From Brachymonas denitrificans (GTDB lineage: Bacteria > Pseudomonadota > Gammaproteobacteria > Burkholderiales > Burkholderiaceae_C): 64,000 nucleotides of DNA. Positions within the stretch are counted from its first letter, which is position 1. Every line of letters begins with the position of its first letter. The position numbers and the translations under genes were made by a program. The stretch lies in assembly GCF_907163135.1 (NCBI RefSeq), contig NZ_CAJQUA010000001.1, positions 1,565,001 to 1,629,000 of the forward strand, given 5' to 3'. The notes under the pieces are model-generated. The model saw only the letters and a program-made list of their open reading frames with translations. It was not told the DNA's origin and ran no database searches. Of the stretch, positions 63,545 through 64,000 are shown piece by piece.

Positions 63545-64000
63545 CTGTAGAAGTTCAGAAAACTCCTGCAGGATCGTCTTGTGGAAGCGCTCGCAGATAC
63601 CGTTGGTCTGTGGGTGATTGGCCTTGGTCTTGCTGTGCTCGATGTCGTTGATCGCCAGGTACAACTGATAGTCATGCGTCTCGGCCTTGCCACTTCTTGC
63701 GCTCCAGTGCGGCCACCTGGGCTTCTGTCAGCACGGCCCCTGTTTGTGCCACTTGCGCCTCCAGTTGTGCGAGCCGCTGCTTGAAGCTGGCCAGGTTGTG
63801 TCGCAACCAGATCGATCGCACCCCTGAGCCAGAGACGAAGATGCCACGCTGGCGCAGCTCATTGCTGGCACGCAGTTGGCCGTGGGCAGGTTGCTCCAGG
63901 GCATAGGCAATCACAGCAGCCTCTACGGCCTCTTCGACGCGGTTCTTGGGATTGGGTTTGCGCCGGTTGCTGTCCAACAGCGCTTGCACGCCGCCTTGTT
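63545..64000 (-). pseudogene. IS481-family transposase, internally deleted and frame-broken
   Basis: The minus strand first reads the N-terminal part (EEAVEAAVIAYALEQPAHGQ, RGIFVSGSGVRSIWLRHNL, LTEAQVAALERKK), then shifts frame at about 63685 and continues as THDYQLYLAINDIEHSKTKA and HPQTNGICERFHKTILQEF. In the complete protein more than 100 residues with the first catalytic acids lie between these parts. The C-terminus is also cut, and the 5' end runs off the window. It is a dead transposon fragment. Confidence 0.8.

Overview
The window is GC-rich and reads as the chromosome of a betaproteobacterium, most likely family Comamonadaceae. That is an inference from the housekeeping neighbourhood (midA, a FolM-like reductase and folB followed later by ttcA; prfC with a GTG start; paired bacterioferritins). 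Gene density is high and most gene pairs are spaced or overlapped like operons.

Layout. (1) 1-14.1 kb: an unusual locus. Three large proteins that I cannot assign (plus strand, about 645, 1278 and 1042 aa; the third ends in a phospholipase-D-like segment) converge, with 17 bp between stops, on a minus-strand operon of patatin-like phospholipase, CHAT-type caspase-like protease and ComEC-type metallo-beta-lactamase hydrolase. This is the best candidate for an undescribed system. (2) 14.2-18.2 kb: ordinary metabolism (Ap4A phosphorylase-like enzyme, enoyl-CoA hydratase, glutathione transferase, CCA-adding enzyme). (3) 18.2-22.1 kb: a mobile-element scar. The C-terminal end of a lost adhesin abuts an IS3-family element without target duplication; the IS is itself interrupted by an IS21-type end, a RES-toxin remnant and a gene for a secreted cysteine-rich protein. 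(4) 22.1-41.5 kb: two tandem units, each an OmpA-like lipoprotein gene followed by a type I-secreted BapA/LapA-like adhesin (1430 aa with a vWA domain; 4091 aa with nine 813-bp repeats). Long near-identical blocks at the 5' ends and a shared terminator repeat show that the units are duplicates. No type I secretion transporter is in the window.

(5) 42-54 kb: housekeeping and iron/stress genes: midA, folM-like and folB, a Fur-box-controlled bfd, two complementary bacterioferritin subunits, ttcA, a histidine phosphatase, a LysR regulator, an AmpG-like transporter, dps, prfC and an NlpE-domain protein. (6) 55.6-63.4 kb: a complete tetrathionate respiration locus, with ttrBCA transcribed away from the two-component pair ttrSR, and a strong terminator after ttrA. 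(7) 63.4-64 kb: an operator-like inverted repeat and an internally deleted IS481-family transposase.

Taken together the window describes an environmental or host-associated bacterium able to respire tetrathionate, store iron and build biofilm, with one probable conflict or effector locus at its left edge. No tRNA, rRNA or CRISPR array was recognised.
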